A DNA stretch of 64,000 nt. It comes from Phoma sp. XZ068 (taxonomy: Eukaryota > Ascomycota > Dothideomycetes > Pleosporales > Didymellaceae). Numbering within the stretch: the stretch's first letter is position 1; the number at the start of each line of letters is the position of its first letter. The stretch spans positions 2,666,001-2,730,000 of the forward strand of contig RBKR01000001.1 of assembly GCA_004835665.1 (NCBI GenBank). Direction: 5' to 3'. Position numbers and translations under genes: made by a program. Under the pieces are notes generated by a model. The model saw only the letters and a program-made list of their open reading frames with translations. It was not told the origin of the DNA and did no database searches. This document shows, one piece after another, positions 44,757 to 55,870 of this stretch.

Positions 44757-45789
44757 CTAAGCCTTGGGGCTTTCCTGCATCATCTTGCTCGGCTGCTTCA
44801 CGAGGCTGGCCTCATCGCCTGGGTCGCCCTTGAACTTCCAGAGTCCATTAACGACCTCGTCATCACTTGCGTTCTCCAGCCTCTTCAGCTCCCTCCTCAT
44901 GTATCCTACGATCTGAGCGAGCTTCTGGAAGTCAATATCCTCCTTGGAACCCATCAGATTCCTCCAGACGGCAGCTGCCAGCATGGCATCACCCTTCATC
45001 AGGCCCTCGTCGTATGACAGAAGAACGGCGCGCCACTGGGAGAACATGTCCTTGAGGTGCTTCTGGCGGAGAGAGTTGGCGTTGAACTTGTGCCACACGA
45101 CAAGTCGGTCTTCAGCGGCATAGAAGGCGTGGTTTGTCAAGTGCTGGATCCATACGCTGGCGTGTGATTCCGGCAGCATCCTGAAGCGTACTTGCAGCAT
45201 ATACATGTGGATGAAGGTGATCTGCGTCCAATTGGCAAAGGTAGGCTTGAGACCGAGAGCTGCATGCCGTTAGTAAAATATAAAAAAACGAGCGCAGTGA
45301 CTTGTCGACAAAGACCAGGGACACTCACTCTCGTACCACCACCCCTCGCCTTCTCCCAGGTGTACGCCATTCTCAATAGTAGGGATCTCGGCGCCCTTCT
45401 CGAGTGCCTGTGGAATCTTGTATTCTCCGGGTCTCGAGCATTCCTTGATCAGGTCTCGTGTGGCACCATATGCAACGTAGGGTTCAGTCATCAGCGGTGC
45501 CTTTTCGCGCAGCTTCTGCGCAAGTCCAGAGACACCGGACTTGACATTTTGGTATGGCTTCTTGATCGCTTCCGGTCTGGCATCTGCGCTGAGGCTGTGC
45601 GACGCATAGTAAAGGCTCGGCGCGGTTGTAGAAAAGTTTCGCTGTGCTCGGCGCAGAGTGGACTTGTTGCTCGACTGGCAATATTAGCGTGGCATGTGGA
45701 GGCGCAGTGCCATTTCTCACCTGTAGCCAAGAAGAGGTAGGCTTAGACAGCGCTCGTGAGCATGCTCTGCAAGTGTAGTTGGACGCCAT
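44757..45789 (-). CDS. CBP3: CBP3/UQCC1 cytochrome bc1 assembly chaperone
   Basis: A 305-residue protein in three exons, 45789-45721, 45674-45329 and 45259-44757. The first 60 residues are basic and Ser/Thr-rich with no acidic residues (RNFSTTAPSLYY), a mitochondrial targeting sequence. The ubiquinol-cytochrome c chaperone domain follows: FANWTQITFIHMYMLQVRFR, HLTNHAFYAAEDRLV and QWRAVLLSYDEGLMKGDAML. Cbp3 works with Cbp6 at mitochondrial ribosomes to support cytochrome b synthesis and complex III assembly. Length and domain order are normal. Confidence 0.87.
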
Positions 45790-46319
45790 TGTGGTGGTTG
45801 ATGGTGCTGAGCGCGGTAAACCCTTGCGGCGTTCGAAAAGTCGCGACTCGCGCCTTCCCGCAAAGATCCATGACCTCACCAAACCCCAGCGCCGCCAGCA
45901 CCAATCGAAGCACCGTAACAACGCCGCTCCACATTAAAAGCAGACACGTCTTTCCCACGTTCATTGTTTTAGCAGGCGCAGCAGCTTGGCATTCTGCGTT
46001 GCATCAGAGTCCAAAACCCTCGAGCTAACTTGGCTTACCCAGCAATTGCAGAGCATGACCAATGAAATCAGACCCAGCAAACACAGCCACGCGGAGATGC
46101 TCTTTCTCAGCGTGCAGAAGGGTTGAGGAAATGAGCTGCCACCTGACCGTTTGATTTCAGGCTTATGTCGCGCATCCTTCTGGGCCCCAATAGGTAAACC
46201 TCCGCATTCTTCCCCGCACCCTCCTTCCTAGCCAGCGGACAACGCCGTCTTGTCCGCAACTTAGGCGCCGAGCTGCCATGCATCCTCCAACTTGATCTTG
46301 AACGTGCAATAAAGTAGCC
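45790..46319. promoter_or_regulatory. Divergent promoter, CBP3 / arrestin
   Basis: 530 bases between opposite start codons; no gene was recognised inside. Confidence 0.45.
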
Positions 46320-47669
46320 ATGCGTTCCGCAAGTGTGTCCATTGCAGGGGCTTCCCATACCAATTTGGCGCGGAATCCGATGTATATCGATGTCTTCTCA
46401 GACGCAAGCCACGTCTACACTGCCGGAGATATCCTGCATGGCGTGGTACGTGTCGACCCTACAGCAAGACCTCAGAATGTGAGCATCGTCTTCAAGGGCA
46501 TCTCCATTCTCTACGACAAGGACCTCGAAGGGTGCAAGACTGAGTTCTTTCGCCTCGAACAAGAGCTATTCACCTCCTCCGGTACCGGCGAGAACTACGA
46601 CATCCTACGCCAAGGTACAGCTGATGATGGAAGAGTCGAGCTTCCTTTCCAATTCACATTTCCGCATGTGGCAGCTCAGACGCCACCCGCGGGGCGGCAA
46701 TGGCATTATTCGAAAGACTCCTTCGGCCATCCTCGGTTCCAGCACTCCCCAGGCTTCTCACTGCCTCCGAGTTGCACCACATTGATGAACGCTGAAGTCG
46801 CCGTCAACCCGGGCGTCTCGTACTATTTAGAGGCAAGGACAGACTCGTTATTGAGGATTCGACAAGAAGTAAAGTTCATGCCACCAGCACCAGAGTACGA
46901 CTTGGCCCTACTACAGCCAAACTTGGATTTTGGCACTAGCCTCCCAAAACAACAATGCCGTTACAAGTTCATTCGAACACGAAAGTTACTACCAACCCAC
47001 AAGGAGAAAGGCAACAAGCTCAGGAAGGTGAAAGACTTTTTGGTAGAGAAGGAGCTTTTCTTCGGCATAGAGACCTTCAGCGAAATCCCCTTCTATCGGT
47101 TCAATGTCCTCGCTACACCTCCACGCGTGATAGTCATCGGTGCAGACTTTCCCATCCATGTCACATTGCAACATCTTGACCGGTCCGCATCTATTCCTGA
47201 ACCTCCGCCACTGTTTCTGCGCCGCGTACGCGTACAGGTGATTTCCACCTACGAGACATTCGTCCCGCAACCAGAGAATTCAGTCAACTGGGCACTCGAA
47301 CATGTCGACCGCGCTCAACGCACCACGACACTAATTGACAAGAAACTCACCTCTGGAGAGGGCGTGCCTTTGCAGGATGGCATTAATCTCGCTGATTTCG
47401 GGGACTTGCGAATACAGAAGAACGATGAGAGGATCTTACCGAGCTTCTCGAGCTACGGCATGACTTTGGAGCACGAGATTCAGGTTGAAATGTGGGGCGA
47501 GTGCGTCAAGAACGAATGGTCTGGAATCGTTTGCAAGGATAAAGTCCAATTTGTCTCCGGCTGGACCTTCAGCCACATATCAGAAGAGGACGGGCTAAAC
47601 GGTCCTGAGCAGTCTCTAGCAAGACCTCCTCCTCAAGCATTCCCACCACCAGAGTATTCTATGGTGTGA
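46320..47669 (+). CDS. Alpha-arrestin (arrestin-related trafficking adaptor)
   Basis: A 449-residue intronless protein with an arrestin N-like fold: MYIDVFSDASHVYTAGDILHG with GVVRV and IVFKGIS near residues 20-65, then ELPFQFTFP (about 118) and, in the second half, an arrestin C-like region (FGIETFSEIPFYRFNVLATPPRV onwards). The very C terminus reads PPPEYSMV and contains PPEY, a PPxY ligand for Rsp5-type WW domains. Proteins of this kind carry the ubiquitin ligase to plasma-membrane permeases and so trigger their endocytosis. An internal ATG at 46380 is an alternative start. The arrestin fold is likely; its cargo is unknown. Confidence 0.78.
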   Translation: MRSASVSIAGASHTNLARNPMYIDVFSDASHVYTAGDILHGVVRVDPTARPQNVSIVFKGISILYDKDLEGCKTEFFRLEQELFTSSGTGENYDILRQGTADDGRVELPFQFTFPHVAAQTPPAGRQWHYSKDSFGHPRFQHSPGFSLPPSCTTLMNAEVAVNPGVSYYLEARTDSLLRIRQEVKFMPPAPEYDLALLQPNLDFGTSLPKQQCRYKFIRTRKLLPTHKEKGNKLRKVKDFLVEKELFFGIETFSEIPFYRFNVLATPPRVIVIGADFPIHVTLQHLDRSASIPEPPPLFLRRVRVQVISTYETFVPQPENSVNWALEHVDRAQRTTTLIDKKLTSGEGVPLQDGINLADFGDLRIQKNDERILPSFSSYGMTLEHEIQVEMWGECVKNEWSGIVCKDKVQFVSGWTFSHISEEDGLNGPEQSLARPPPQAFPPPEYSMV

Positions 47670-48000
47670 GAGCATGGCAAGCTTGGTCGCCTTACACCTC
47701 AGCAACGTCCTTAAATAAAGCACTCCCGAAACAAAGTCGCTCCTTTATATTGTGTGTCTCTTGTACCGCTCACAGTCCAGCAATATCCAGAGTATCTGCC
47801 AAGCCCACCGACAGGAAGGCCTCAACCCAGTTGTGAATGTTTTCAGCTTGTTGTCGAAGTATGCACCCTTCACTGATACACTGGTACCGAGGGCCCGAGC
47901 GTAGGGGTAAATAATGCTCATAGGACCCTGCCACACAAACTTCACCACCACACAGAATTGGCACTCAATACTTCCAACAAGCGACACCTTAACATTCAAC
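47670..48000. other. Intergenic, promoter of first RING-like gene
   Basis: 331 bases on the same strand. No gene was seen; the last 80 bases are open in frame with the next gene but lack an ATG. Confidence 0.4.
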
Positions 48001-48776
48001 ATGCCTTTCCCAAAGACACCTCACCAATCCTCGGGCAATAAGTCAAGCATTGCAACCAATAAAGCACCATCCTGTTTGTCTTCTCCAAATGGCGACTCAA
48101 CATCGATTGTCAACCAGATGATGGAACAGATGAACGCCATTTTGCATATGCAGGCCGTAGCCAACCAGACGACCAGCTCTCCGAGTGCGAGCGAAAGCGG
48201 TCCAGTAAGCAGTTCTTCACTTTCTCCCCACCTCTCCTTACATCGGTCCAGTCAGGTCTTCAAAAAGACCACTCCACAGCCACATCACCCCACGGTGCCT
48301 TATCGTCGTTACCGAGTATTGGAACCCAGACTATGCCAATCCAAGCACAAATCCAATCCCAAGACACAGTGACTCCCGAGGATGAACTCACCCAAATGTT
48401 CGAACAAGAGATACTTTACGCTTCGTCTATGCTTGCGCAAGCCAAAGCCCGCCGCACAACGACCAAAATGGATGTCATCGACTTCGTCAACAGTCTCAAG
48501 CACCTTAACACGGCCGACATCGCGCCCGAGGACAGGAAGTGCCCATTCTGCTGGGGCACATTCGGCGTTGTCGACTCCTTGGCCAGCAGGAAAAAGAATG
48601 CCTATAGGCTTGCCGAAGGGTTAGCAGGTGACAAGAACCCAGCAGGTGAGCGAAACAAGAGCCATGATGCAGTGAAGCTGCCCTGCGGTCATCTGTTTGG
48701 CCACACGTGCTTGATTAGCATTATGGAGTCAGGGGAGAAGCTGTGCCCGAAGTGCAGGAAAGTCATTGTTGTATGA
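48001..48776 (+). CDS. RING-like zinc-binding protein A
   Basis: A 242-residue protein in two exons, 48001-48204 and 48252-48776 (intron 47 bases). The N-terminal 130 residues are Ser/Gln/Thr-rich and disordered. FVNSLKHLNTADIAPEDRKC leads to a RING-like module: CPFC, a 40-residue loop, LPCGHLFGHTC and CPKC at the end. The usual fifth zinc ligand (Cys or His two residues after the first His) is Gly here, with His one place later. This fungal RING form is frequent and could still bind zinc. An E3 ubiquitin ligase role is inferred. It is the tandem paralogue of the next gene. Confidence 0.7.
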
Positions 48777-49089
48777 GCACAGTGAAAGCACAATGTGCTC
48801 CTCATTGCTGAAGGCTCTCGATACGACCCAACCCAGTTGAGAGGCTCTGTGCGAAGGAGATGGATCATGGCTAATGGGTAAAGAGTGAGAAACAATGGCA
48901 CAGTGCAGTTTGAGTGGAAAGGTGCCCGAGAGTCCCTCTATCATATTAACTTACATTCCCTAGCTTTCACCATGGTTTATCCATTGCGCGAGAGCTTCTC
49001 CTCTAGAATATAATAACGCAAGGTATTTTCTCCGTTTTATCTCCATTCCACAGCTACCTGTTCTCCATAAACCATCCACAACACCCAAC
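48777..49089. other. Spacer between the RING-like paralogues
   Basis: 313 bases on the same strand, containing an AATATAATAA element about 80 bases before the next start codon. No gene was seen. Confidence 0.4.
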
Positions 49090-49638
49090 ATGGATATGCC
49101 AATGGAGTGTATGGAAGCTCTGAAAGATTATTATGAGTATCTTCAGTTTCAGGACGAGCGTTATCATAGCTATTTGCAGAAATCCGCATGGGATGCCGGG
49201 TATCTGGTCGCAGAGCCCTATAACTCGCTGTTGGCAGAATGGGGAATCGTAACGGAGCCAGGATCGCTGGAGGAATATCTTTGGAATAGCTATGCTGCCG
49301 CGGCCTTTGAGGAACTCGGGTTATTATCAGACTCGGGGCAGTCAGTTGGAGTTCAGCGGGTTGACCCTGAAGAGTTCGTGGGCAAGCTTGAGACCGTCGA
49401 TATCTCTACTGTTCCGGCGGAGGACATGAAGTGTTTCCACTGTTGGTGCCAGTTCGGCGAGACGGACTGGCCTACGATTGAGCTCCGTTCTGGTGAGCGC
49501 GAGGCGGACAATAACCCTGTTCGGATGCCTTGTGCAGGTAGCCATCTTATTAGTAAGACGTGTTTGATGCAGCTCATCGACGCAGATGATCATCTCTGTC
49601 CAGTGTGTCGACAAGACATTGTTGCTATAGTCGAGTAG
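49090..49638 (+). CDS. RING-like zinc-binding protein B
   Basis: A 182-residue intronless protein. The N terminus is acidic and Tyr-rich (KDYYEYLQFQDERYHSYLQ). EFVGKLETVDISTVPAEDMKC then matches FVNSLKHLNTADIAPEDRKC of the preceding gene, and the module continues CFHCW, PVRMPCAGSHLISKTCL and CPVCRQDIV. The His is shifted by an extra two residues and the fifth ligand is Ser, so it departs further from a canonical RING. The two genes are clearly a tandem duplication with diverged N termini. Function is unknown; substrate adaptor or E3 are guesses. Confidence 0.68.
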   Translation: MDMPMECMEALKDYYEYLQFQDERYHSYLQKSAWDAGYLVAEPYNSLLAEWGIVTEPGSLEEYLWNSYAAAAFEELGLLSDSGQSVGVQRVDPEEFVGKLETVDISTVPAEDMKCFHCWCQFGETDWPTIELRSGEREADNNPVRMPCAGSHLISKTCLMQLIDADDHLCPVCRQDIVAIVE

Positions 49639-49874
49639 AGCTCCCATGTAACATAGTGTCTAGAGCTCCAATAAGACAGATAGAATGATCGTGCTACGGA
49701 GGTTAAATATAGATGTAGATGCAGTGGAAAATTGAGGAATTATACAATTTGACCTTATTATACTAATGTGATGCCACACGTACCTTGCTTCAATGATGAA
49801 GGCTAGCGAGTATCGAGTTGCCCATCACAGGATTGTTTGTGATGCATTGATCAACCCAGCAGACGAGAATGGTC

Positions 49875-50543
49875 TCAGCACCCATACACCATCCTGAATC
49901 CTTGGACTGGCCAAGCTGGCGGTGCGACATTTGAGAACTCCCAGTAGTTTGGCAGGTCCCAGCCGTCATATGTCATGCCCATCTGGAATGTGAGCGTCTC
50001 GTTGCAGGCTGTCTCATTGATTGCCGCTACACCACCGACGTTCCTTGTTCTCTCCAGGGCCTCTGGCTCTCCATTGACTCGACCAAACAGATCCGCTCCA
50101 TTATTGCCTTTGTATGTGTCCCAAGTCGCAATAGCATCTGGCTCACTCTCGACCTGGTATACATTGAAGCTCGGATTCGTACCTGAGATCTTCTGCAACT
50201 CTTTCCTCGGCAAGACGAATTCAAGGCGACAGATTTTGTTGGAAAATTTCGATGGAAGTCCTTGAAACTGCACTAGCGTGGCAATCTCACCATCTCCTAA
50301 GGTCTGACGGCGGAGCATGAAGAAGCGCCTGGCTTGGTGAAGATGGTCGAAATCATAATCAGGATAGCGGGAATTGACGACAGCGAGATCAGAGGGGTAG
50401 ATTCTTTGACAAACGTACGGGCCACCCGAGGGTGTGCTGAAGGTAGTGTTCGTCATGTTTGTCGCGTTCGAAAGCGGGTAGGGTACGGCTAATGCAAGTC
50501 GCAGCAGAGCTACGACAAGTGCTGAAGTGAAGGTAAAGCGCAT
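49875..50543 (-). CDS. Secreted But2 C-terminal domain protein
   Basis: A 222-residue intronless protein with a signal peptide (MRFTFTSALVVALLRLALA) and N-glycosylation sequons (NAT, NMT, NTT) just after it. YVCQRIYPSDLAVVNSRYPDY begins the conserved part, and QFQGLPSKFSNKICRLEFVL plus the ending FQMGMTYDGWDLPNYWEF...GC match the But2 C-terminal domain found in many secreted fungal proteins. The biochemical role is unknown; an extracellular or cell-wall place is inferred. It stands alone with short spacers on both sides. Confidence 0.75.
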   Translation of the reverse strand: MRFTFTSALVVALLRLALAVPYPLSNATNMTNTTFSTPSGGPYVCQRIYPSDLAVVNSRYPDYDFDHLHQARRFFMLRRQTLGDGEIATLVQFQGLPSKFSNKICRLEFVLPRKELQKISGTNPSFNVYQVESEPDAIATWDTYKGNNGADLFGRVNGEPEALERTRNVGGVAAINETACNETLTFQMGMTYDGWDLPNYWEFSNVAPPAWPVQGFRMVYGC

Positions 50544-51566
50544 GGAGAAGCTGGACGGTGCTTAATAGAGGGGCTAAATGAATACGAGTGATGATGGCGA
50601 CGATGTTGGCCGTAGGTATTGCAGGTTAGGGATACTTGCAAGGTAATGTTTGAACAAAGAGGCTTGGATACAATCAGGTTTATGTTTACACCTCACTGCT
50701 GTGGAGAGGCTCACGTTGCAGAAGCTATGACCGCAGACTGTGAGGAAGGCACTAAGGCACTGTTGCTTCTTTGAGAAGATTGGTGGACAAGAACGAGGCT
50801 CACTTAATTACTGCACCAAAACCATGACCACGCCTTGTCCACGCAGAGCGCAGCGACGAAAAAAACATCTCACGTGTGGCAGAGACAGCAGGCTAAGCTG
50901 ACCAGCGAGGGCTCACAGCAATCGATGGACTGTACACGGAAGATACTACTGAAAAGGCCCCAGCAGACAACTAGGAAGATCGAGGGAAGCATAGATGTAT
51001 TGAGTCTAGCAAAGAAATAAATTATATAAAACTAAACGATATTGTGTTCGGTATCCTGAAGCGAGTCAGCTTGTGATCGTCGACACGTTCAAATAAGCAG
51101 TAAAGTATGCTGAAAGAAATCAGACATCCAAGGAAGACATTCGTATTGCGTTCAGTGCCTCTGTCTAGGTTCAGGTCGAGACTAACGTGGAAACTGCGAA
51201 TAGTGGAATATTTCATCATAGAAAGCATATGTAGGAAATCGCTGTGTGAACTTACCGACGGATGGTTACAGCGATGTAGCTGCTACTGTTAGTGACAGGA
51301 GCTGATTGCAAGCACAAATTGATGCTGCATGTTCAGCACACTTTGTGATGTAGAGGAGTCTGAAGGTTGCTGGTTGGAACTTTTTTATTTATGGGTCCGG
51401 CGAAATGTTCGGCCGGGGTGCGCGGACGCGACGCGTCGTAAGGCTGAAATTAAACATGTAAACCTCATAGGTTTGTTTCTCATGTTCAGATTACTGAAGA
51501 TGACATTAAACGTCGACTTTTCACAATTCTGGTACTTCTTGTGTGGGGTCAAGGACTTCTGCCTTC
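50544..51566. other. 1.0 kb gap
   Basis: Upstream of the But2 gene (-) and downstream of the reductase (-). Short frames only; no RNA or repeat was recognised. Confidence 0.4.
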
Positions 51567-52744
51567 CTACAACTCCACAACGATCTTTCCAAAGCTAACA
51601 CCAGCCTTCTGCTTGTTCAACCCCTCCTGCACAGATTCAAGCCCGCCTTTGACTACGATAGCCTCAGGCAGTGCCTTCAGTGTGCCCTTCTGCAGAGCCT
51701 CGGGCACCCACTTCGCCCACACGACATCACCGATGAATTTATCGGCCAGCGCAACACTTGGACCGAAAACGCTATCACCCTTGATGCCCTCTGGTACGCC
51801 CTGAGCGCTCGGCATCACAGAGCCGTACTTTCCGCCCAGCTTGTTGAACACGGGCGTCCACGCCTTCGCAGCATCTGGAGTGCCAATAGCGTCACAGACA
51901 CCAGCGAACTCGGTACCTTCAAGGGCAGCAATAATGTCATCTGCTACAGAAGGGGAGTTGTAGTCGAACACAGCAGCAGCGCCCAGAGCCTTGACGCCCT
52001 CAATGTTGCGCTTCGACGCAACACTGACAACCTTGTGCCCTGCGCCAGCGGCGAGCTGGATGGCTGTGGCACCTACACTGCTCGAACCACCCCAGACCAA
52101 AACAGACTTGCCGCTAGCGGGAGGGTTGACATCTGAGGTCTTCGGCAAGGGGAGGTCGAGGGTCTCCTTCTTGAAGAGGCAGGCCGCGGCTGTAGAGATG
52201 GCAAGCGGGAGCACGGCTGCGGAGGTGTAGGAGAGGGAGTCTGGGATCTTGGAGACAACGAGGGCGTTGAGGGCTGTGTAGAGCTGGAAACCGCCGTGTG
52301 CCGGGTTGTTGCTAACGAGAGAGAATGCGTGTCTGTGCAGGGCCACTGTTAGCATGAGCTTCAGTGGTTCGAGGTCAGTACGGACCCAAGGACACGGTCG
52401 CCCTTCTTGACATGTGTGACGCCCTCGCCAACTTCGTGGACCTCGCCAGCTACATCAGTACCTATAACATTGGGGTACTTCTGAAGGAAAATGCCTGCAT
52501 TGATTAGTTGCCATACACGCGTCTAAAGTCGCAATCGCAAACATACCGTAATCCTGGATTTTCCCTATCTCGTATTAGCTACGTCGTTGTCGACAGCGAG
52601 TAAGTACTCACAGTCAACTGGGTTGACAGCAGCAGCATAGTTCCTCACAACCACCTCCCCATTGCCGGCAGAGGGGAACGGAGCTTCTTTGACCTGCAGT
52701 GGGCTGGCCTTGGCCTCTGTGATGTATGCAGCTTTGTTGGACAT
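51567..52744 (-). CDS. Zinc-type alcohol dehydrogenase / enoyl reductase-like (MDR)
   Basis: A 341-residue protein in four exons, 52744-52612, 52564-52547, 52494-52386 and 52332-51567. Exon 2 is only 18 bases, WKIQDY. The N-terminal GroES-like half runs AAVNPVDWKIQDYG, VIGTDVAGEVHEVGEGV and KKGDRVLGH; the nucleotide-binding half has VLVWGGSSSVGATAIQLA (about residues 165-182). No zinc-binding Cys cluster is visible, as in the ToxD-like/trans-enoyl-reductase group of medium-chain dehydrogenases, which use NADPH. Intron 3 has an unusual GTCCGT donor. Substrate unknown; no polyketide synthase lies in this window. Confidence 0.85.
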
Positions 52745-53848
52745 GATGTCTGGTTCAATTGGTGTGTGTGAGAGGGAAAAGATTAAGAAACTCAGTACTC
52801 GTGGAGGGGGAGAAATTAAGCTTCCCAAGCTCCGCTCCACAAGGTGTTACAGGACTCGTCTCTGAGACCCACGTATCCACAGACACCATCATTGGTAAGC
52901 AGTGGGATGGTGCAATAAAGGCAATTCCAGAACGTTTGCTATGCCGAGGCATCTCGGTGACATCATGTCGCCGGAAGTTTGCAAGCGGTGAACTAAAGTC
53001 AGATCGGACTAACCACAGCCTACGGACTCCTCTACCACAGCACTGGTCTTTTGAACTTGCATTCTACACCTGTCTGGAAGCAGAAACCCGGGTTATATGT
53101 CTTCCAAGGTTTGTCGTGTGCCATCTCAGAGTATTGTCGATGCTAGATTCAGGTTTAAATTTGTAGACTTAGTCAGTGCAACCTGCTCTCACTAAGTGCA
53201 GTGCAGGTGTGTTGTATAATGGAGGTACTCGCATGCTTGCCGGTGCAAGATCGATTTCCAGCGCCAAAACCTATCTTGCACTTGTCCATGAATCGTGCCT
53301 GTTCAAGGCCGTCGAGCCACTACTTAGGTCGGAACCATCCTGCATCGTCCCCAAATACTTATTGTGATGTGCTACGCTGGATTCAGGTCAGAACGCCAAA
53401 CCCCCAGTATATGAACACCAGCAAGTAGAATGTCTTGTGGACACGAGTAGCGTTGCATTGAGTTCGCAAATGGCTAGATAGGCGGAAGGATTCTTTGGCA
53501 ACCACTGAAGGTATGGAAGCTTTACAGGTTGGTAGTGCTGTGTAAGCGCAGTGAGTCTGTCGCCATCGAAGGTCAATCTCATCTCTTGCTTTGTTGACTT
53601 TGTTGGGCTTTCTCAGCATGAAGTAGAAGATAGAGCACAGGTCGTGATCGAACTATCTGGTTCCCTAAACAAAAACATCCACTAAACCAGCTAATCCGAA
53701 GAAATGATGAAGTGTTTAAACTGCAGTCCAGTACTCTAAGATTTCCTCCCTCAGACCAAAATTGTTCTCGGCTACTTTTTTTGCCCGCAATGTTGAGCAG
53801 TTTTAACGTCATGTTAAATCGCTTGGTAATGACTGTCTCCGCTCGTGC
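52745..53848. other. 1.1 kb gap
   Basis: Promoter of the reductase gene at its left edge. Plus-strand frames up to 135 codons (52759-53166) carry no motif. No repeat was recognised. Confidence 0.4.
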
Positions 53849-54904
53849 TTATGCATTGTAAGTCTCAAGCACAGCTGTCTTCTTGGTATGATCAACGGCA
53901 AGATCAGCGTTCAAAAGGGTTGCAATGGCAATAGCACCCGCCAAGAGGATAGGGTGAAATTAACTTGGCGCAACTGCGACAACAGCGAGGGACGGAGAAA
54001 TCTTGCGTACAGCTTGAGTGTAGCCTCCGCAGTCTACCCTGGCTCGCAAGAAGCTGAACTGTTTGCTGAAGAACACTTCGCCGATGTTATCGTAGCAGTC
54101 CATGTTGAGTCACAGAACAAAGTCAAACGACGTGGAGTTTTTACCGACAATGTCCAGTTTCTCGAGGAACAATGTCACTACCTTGTCACACGCGGATTCA
54201 CTTTGTAGCACGCTGCTCAAACTGTAGATATGCCCAACAACTCTTTCGTATTCGGCATGATCTTCTATGAAGTATGCATAGGCCTGTTGCTACCAAAATG
54301 TTGACTCAACTCTCATATTGAATATGTGGACTGCTGTGTCGTGGTGCCATGCAAAAGTTACGAACGTTTCTGCGCGGGAGCCCATTTCCACAGGACGGCA
54401 GATGTCATTCAAGCAGTCCCACCTAAAATTGTGCACCCACACTAAAAGATTATCTGATGATTTGGAATCCTTGGGACATGAGGACCACTATAAGATCCTC
54501 GGATGAACCAGTCTCTGTTTTGTTTTGCACGGTTTGCAACAACATCAGCGTGGACATTCAATATTGTAACCATCTCGATCCCAAGTTCACTTAGTTCAAC
54601 TCTTCCGAGCGCGCGCAAGACACTTTTGCTAATTGCAACCTTCCGGAGCCGTGTGTATCGTCGCCACCAGAATATTGTGGACTCACTGAATAGTCAATCT
54701 CTTGGAGAACAGTCCTAATTCCCATAGTTCGTCTGTGGACACTTGCTCAATACGAAAATAAGTTCTGCAAATTTCATCTACGACAACAGGCTTTCGGTCA
54801 TCTTTCTTGCCGCTCAGCTGAATGTCGGCATTATATGCATCTGCGTTCTTGCATGCCAACGTTATAAGTCTCGCCTTTTGCCTGCCTCGTTTGGCTTGAT
54901 GCAC
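53849..54904 (-). pseudogene. Possible decayed gene of unknown family
   Basis: On the minus strand one frame runs from 54487 to 53849 in four long open pieces (65, 59, 49 and 36 codons), broken by TAG (54292-54290), TGA (54112-54110) and TAA (53962-53960) and closed by TAA (53851-53849). All three internal stops are one C-to-T change from CAG, CGA or CAA. Upstream, 54904-54683 is open and a plausible intron (GTGAGT..TTAG) would join it to another open piece, so the sequence reads like parts of one multi-exon protein. No family was recognised. A 106-codon plus-strand frame (53888-54208) overlaps, and base composition does not decide between the strands. Confidence 0.3.
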
Positions 54905-55870
54905 AAGTGTTCAACTCAAGACACCGTCAATATTACTGTATCAATTGCTCTACAACGTCAATATTCGACAGATGACGAACAAGAGTAATACTAATGGAGG
55001 CAGTGTCTCCCAAATGACAGTTATGAAAACGGTCGGCACTCGAGTGGAGGTGAAAGGGCCGGAAGCTGACGAAGTTCGACTGAATGACCTTCAAACAGAC
55101 GTGATAACTGAAGTTGATAATGACATAGAGCTGTTATTGCGGCAGAGCGCGGGGGTCGTAGATAAAGCGCAGCATAGAAACACACTAGCGAAAGACGGAC
55201 GAATGCATTCGACCAAGATGAAGAGAGCATGCTGCGCCTCTCGTCTAAAAATGGATTCAGATTCGCAATCTCAAGTTTGTTCAAACACCTATCATTCAAG
55301 ACCCAGCAATGCATGACTCGTGTTCCAGCGCTATCTCCATGACCCTGTGAAGTGCCAGCGGGGTAAGCTAGCGCCATCGTCACACATGAAGCTGAAGCTT
55401 ATCGAATGGCAGCTTCCCTTTGAATCTCCGATCTACGCCAAGTATTTTGGGACTTGTATACTGCCTACGGTAATCACTAATCCCAAAACGGGTCGAGTTC
55501 ACGGTGCTTTCATGAGAGCGTTGAAGCTTGGAGAGTTTTGGGAGCTTGGAGAGCAGCGTTTGCAGCGCTTGCCCACACCACTCTTCGTACCCACGCGAGT
55601 CTCTCGATATGCTCACTGCCTCACACATATAGTTTGAGAATGTGACGTCGCTAAGTGCAGCAAACTCCACTCCTTAACCCTGCTGATACCGGTAAGTGCA
55701 GCCCCACCCGGGTTGTTGATAAGGTATTGACAGTCCGAGAAGAAGCATATATATCTCTGGAACCTGGCTATAGACTTGAGTAGCCCTAAGAAGTTCTCCC
55801 CAGACTCCAAAGAACAGTCCTCGATTCCAGACTCTTGTCGTTGTTTCGATCGCAAGTAATCAACGTCATA
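54905..55870. other. 970-base gap
   Basis: Frames of 90-125 codons on both strands, none recognised; some could be further pieces of the decayed gene to the left. The right end holds the promoter of the DUF3445 gene. Confidence 0.4.
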
